Of a stretch of DNA of 14,400 bases, positions 11,508 to 14,400 are shown piece after piece; positions within the stretch are counted from its first letter, which is position 1, and each line of letters opens with the position of its first letter. The DNA is from Verrucomicrobiota bacterium. GTDB lineage: Bacteria; Chlamydiota; Chlamydiia; Chlamydiales; Rhabdochlamydiaceae. The notes under the pieces were generated by a model. It did no database searches and had not been told where the DNA came from. It saw only the letters and a list, made by a program, of their open reading frames with translations. A program made the translations under genes and the position numbers. The DNA lies in contig CAJCIW010000153.1 in the NCBI GenBank assembly GCA_903970455.1, positions 1 to 14,400 of the forward strand, given 5' to 3'.

Positions 11508-14400
11508 GCTTCGTTGAGTTTTTCCTGATCAGGAAAAATCATCAAAGCTCTTTGCTCTTTGTTTTCCTTCCTATTCTCATCCGCTGCCCTGAACAGCACG
11601 GCAAGGGGCAAGCGCACGTTTTCTGCAAACGACATGCTCTTTAAAAGACCCAGAGCGTCGATATGGGATCGATTCCCATACACATGCATCCCAAAAATGG
11701 GTTGAATGAAATCTCGATAAGCTCTGCGCCAATCCGATAGATCTTCATTTTGAACCAGAAGCTTCCAATTGCTTAGGAAGGTATTACATTCTTTGCGATA
11801 ATTTGAAAAGGTTTCCCCATCGCGATAACCCCAATCGTTAACCAATTCCATGAAAGCGTGCCCGCATTTATCCTTTCGAGTGGCTTTTGCAAGAAAGCCT
11901 TGCGCGGATGGATCGATATAATCCCAAACCTTATATGTGCTCGTTTCAGTCAGGAGATCCCCTATCGAAGGGTAGTGCAAACATAAAGACTCGATGATAC
12001 CGCTTATTTGGTCGAATCGCTCTTTCGAATCGCAGTTACCGATGAGGTACTTGATCACCATGAATACATTTTTTTCATCTTGCCTAGCTTCCTCTTTGAC
12101 TAAACCTTGTGCTATGAACAGGAAGAGGGAATAGTCGAGCCTCCAACAGTAGTCAACGCTTTGAGAGAATGGATTCCGCCCATAGCAATGAAGCGCCTCT
12201 AATGCGGCCTTCAGATCGCCTTGCTGGAAAGCAAAGGTCACCAGATCCTGAAAAAGGATAAACAGAAAGGAGGCCGGAAATACTTTTTTTAACAGGTCTA
12301 ACCCATTTTTATAATTTTCATTATCGAATTGAAAATGAGCCTCAATCGGATAAGGAGTAGCTTTCTCTTTTGAGGATAGCTCTTTAAACTCTCCGTTTTG
12401 ATAAAGACGGTACAAATGAACAAAATCAAGAAATTCTTTCCATTCGGGGATATGATATTCTGCAGCCAATTGGGTATCTTTATGTTTCAATAACGATTTG
12501 CCGATCGAAGAGATCAAACTCTCCAATATTCGAGAGGGGTAATTAGTTTTAACTATTTGAAAATAAGAGTCCAATAAAGATAAAATCGGCAAGATTTCTT
12601 CCTGGGGAATTTCCGCAAGGAACTCATGAAGTCCATTAGTGTGTAAATTCGCAGCGAGATCAGGCTCGGAAACCTTCATGGCGTCGATCACATTTAAAAA
12701 CTCCAGCCGCTGACCGTTACGCAGCGCATCGAGGCAGACCCATTTAGATAGAGATTTAGATAAAGCCGAATCCGGTTGTTGAAGGATATAATCATACACT
12801 GACCGAGGAAGCGCAGGATAAAAAAAGGCCTCTTTTTCTCCGCAGACCTGCAAAATCTCCTCTTGCTCCTTTTGAGGCAGTTTCAGATAGATGCGATGCA
12901 CCTGTTCAATCATTCCCATTTTGATGGCTTGGACGATCAAGACAAGACAATGGGGCTTTTGACCTAGAAAATGAAGTCTTTGAGGGCTATTTTCAAAAAG
13001 ATTGAGAAGATTTTGCAACTCCGCTTTTTCAATCAGAACTTTAGAACTGGTTTTTCGAGGTTCTTCCAGATGGAGAGTATTCAACGAGAGGAAAGGAAGT
13101 TCTGAAAGTTTGCGGCTTGCTTCATTTAAGCATTCCAATGTAGAACGTTGTAGCTGATTTAAGAACTCGTAGTGTACTTTAGAGCTTTGCTCCAGTTCTT
13201 CTTTTAAACCCTTTTGAAAATCACTTTGTCTCTTTGGAAAACGCTCTTTGAAGTGTTCCAAAGTTTGCTGGACCCAAGGGTTGTGATTCTTTTCAAATAA
13301 AGGATCCAAATCTTCTGGCAAGAGCAGGCAGCTTTCCATCGCTTTCAAGAGTGTTTTTTCTACCTGGATGAGATCGAAAACAGGATTGTTGCTGTTTTCT
13401 GAGGAAATCCAGCTGCCTGTCAATTTACCGAAAAGAGTACGATAAGCTGTCAGGGTTTCTTCTGCTTTCCCTTGTTGGGCACAAGCCTGAAAATCGACAA
13501 CCCTTTTACTTTTCGAGGAGCGTTTGAGTTGTTTCTGCTGACTTAAGCGGCTCATCTCTTCATGAGTCATCTGCCCGCTGTTAAGAAGAAATTGTCCAAA
13601 TTGCTCTTTGAAAAGGGTCCAGTCGCAATAACTCTCTTGGATCGGAAGTGGTGATCTTTGAACGACCTGATCTTTGAGAAAGGATAGGAAACAGCGTAGA
13701 TGGCAGGTATTTTTTCGTTGTCTGAAATGCGCAGAAATGTCCCGGTCGGTTTTCTCTACGGGGTCTAATTCGTTGAATTGTTTAAACAACAGCTTTTCCC
13801 TTTGCATAAATTTTGAAGAATAGAGATCCTTCCAAAAGGCTTCTCCCAACAGAAAAGAACTGCTGACAAGATATTTCCGTTTGGGGTTGGCGCGATCAGC
13901 AGTATTGTAATACTGAACCTTAAACTGGTTATCGTCGATTTTTTCTACGGAGAGAAGGGTTTCGTGAACGATGTTTCCTGCTGAAAATACCACTTGTTCC
14001 CCGATGGATAAAGAAACAACCTGTTCGAGCGCCTTGCCGATCATCTTATCCCGCTTTTCGGGATCAAACTCCTGACCTCCGAGCAGAGAAACTGCTTTTC
14101 CAGTGAGGGCAACAAAAATTTGCCGTAGATCGTCTGAGCGGATATCATCAATTCGAAAAGTAATATCTTGAGTTTTTTCAAGAATATCTGCGGCTTCCTT
14201 CAGAAGTTTTTGGGTTTCTGGGTGCAGTTGCATAAATCCAGCCGACTGAAAAAACGCCTTAAGTTCTTTCACCAATTTTTGACAGCTAAGAGAGGGAGCA
14301 AAGAATTCATACCGTTTCAGCTTTTCTACATTGTTTTGCTCTTCTAAAGGAAAATCCCCATCTAAAAAATATCCAAAAGCAAATTTATTTGTAATTAGCT
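11480..14400 (-). CDS. Large unrecognised mostly helical protein, N-terminus beyond the window
   Basis: The minus-strand frame is open from the right edge to the TGA at 11480-11482, about 972 codons. The first start-type codon after the edge is a TTG at 14275, but 41 sense codons lie upstream of it without a stop (reading ..GYFLDGDFPLEEQNNVEKLK..), so the true start is outside the window. I do not recognise the family. It is predicted to be largely alpha-helical, has no long membrane segment, and is richer in Lys, Glu, Leu and Ser than its neighbours; its DNA also looks more AT-rich than the rest of the window. Near the visible N-terminus, a His at codon 13964-13966 (NIVHETLL), YYNT at about 13902-13913 and RQRKNTCHLRC at about 13691-13723 form a possible enzyme-like set (see findings). 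Its 3' end overlaps the dikinase gene antisense. Large proteins of this kind in intracellular bacteria are sometimes effectors; that is only a guess. Confidence 0.8.
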   Translation of the reverse strand, partial: LITNKFAFGYFLDGDFPLEEQNNVEKLKRYEFFAPSLSCQKLVKELKAFFQSAGFMQLHPETQKLLKEAADILEKTQDITFRIDDIRSDDLRQIFVALTGKAVSLLGGQEFDPEKRDKMIGKALEQVVSLSIGEQVVFSAGNIVHETLLSVEKIDDNQFKVQYYNTADRANPKRKYLVSSSFLLGEAFWKDLYSSKFMQREKLLFKQFNELDPVEKTDRDISAHFRQRKNTCHLRCFLSFLKDQVVQRSPLPIQESYCDWTLFKEQFGQFLLNSGQMTHEEMSRLSQQKQLKRSSKSKRVVDFQACAQQGKAEETLTAYRTLFGKLTGSWISSENSNNPVFDLIQVEKTLLKAMESCLLLPEDLDPLFEKNHNPWVQQTLEHFKERFPKRQSDFQKGLKEELEQSSKVHYEFLNQLQRSTLECLNEASRKLSELPFLSLNTLHLEEPRKTSSKVLIEKAELQNLLNLFENSPQRLHFLGQKPHCLVLIVQAIKMGMIEQVHRIYLKLPQKEQEEILQVCGEKEAFFYPALPRSVYDYILQQPDSALSKSLSKWVCLDALRNGQRLEFLNVIDAMKVSEPDLAANLHTNGLHEFLAEIPQEEILPILSLLDSYFQIVKTNYPSRILESLISSIGKSLLKHKDTQLAAEYHIPEWKEFLDFVHLYRLYQNGEFKELSSKEKATPYPIEAHFQFDNENYKNGLDLLKKVFPASFLFILFQDLVTFAFQQGDLKAALEALHCYGRNPFSQSVDYCWRLDYSLFLFIAQGLVKEEARQDEKNVFMVIKYLIGNCDSKERFDQISGIIESLCLHYPSIGDLLTETSTYKVWDYIDPSAQGFLAKATRKDKCGHAFMELVNDWGYRDGETFSNYRKECNTFLSNWKLLVQNEDLSDWRRAYRDFIQPIFGMHVYGNRSHIDALGLLKSMSFAENVRLPLAVLFRAADENRKENKEQRALMIFPDQEKLNEAYLSLTSKN

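Noticed and set aside
1..14400. tRNA, rRNA, CRISPR arrays, insertion sequences or attachment sites
   Set aside because: No cloverleaf, regular repeat-spacer series or transposase-like frame was found; all gaps are under 200 bases.

Overview
The window is a gene-dense stretch (12 protein genes, no RNA genes, no CRISPR, no insertion sequence) that looks like the chromosome of an obligate host-associated bacterium. A member of the Chlamydiota outside Chlamydiaceae (Parachlamydiales or Waddlia-like) is my best guess. This rests on gene content: a queuine-salvage pair with a non-standard Tgt pocket, nucleoside salvage kinases, many proteins with N-terminal signal peptides, and a very large unrecognised helical protein. 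No marker gene is present, so the taxonomy is an inference.

Layout, left to right. A MarC-family membrane protein (minus) runs off the left edge. Divergent from it is a plus-strand cluster: a YhhQ/COG1738 queuosine-precursor transporter overlapping tgt by 4 bases, then uridine kinase. Uridine kinase converges on thymidine kinase (minus) with one base between the stop codons. A GNAT acetyltransferase (plus) is divergent from tdk and converges on an RDD-domain membrane protein (minus). Next is a minus-strand pair, spermidine synthase followed by an isopenicillin-N-synthase-like Fe(II) dioxygenase. A small plus-strand gene for a 94-residue signal-peptide protein follows, bracketed by a perfect 13-bp inverted repeat. 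Then come a LicD-family protein and, with zero spacing, a three-part ATP-grasp/His-domain dikinase of the rifampin-phosphotransferase/PEP-synthase type. A large minus-strand gene overlaps the dikinase 3' end by 28 bases. It stays open through the right edge, so its start lies outside the window.

The most unusual pattern is that three enzymes normally found in the cytosol (uridine kinase, spermidine synthase, an IPNS-like dioxygenase) and a LicD protein all begin with convincing Sec signal peptides. For uridine kinase there is no in-frame ATG, GTG or TTG between the signal peptide and the P-loop, so the hydrophobic leader cannot be a start-site mistake. One reading is that this organism exports a set of metabolic enzymes to the periplasm or, through a two-step route, to the host. 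The second theme is salvage from the host: queuine (YhhQ/Tgt), uridine/cytidine (Udk) and thymidine (Tdk). The third is the LicD plus dikinase pair, which could be a small-molecule phosphorylation and transfer module with an unknown substrate.
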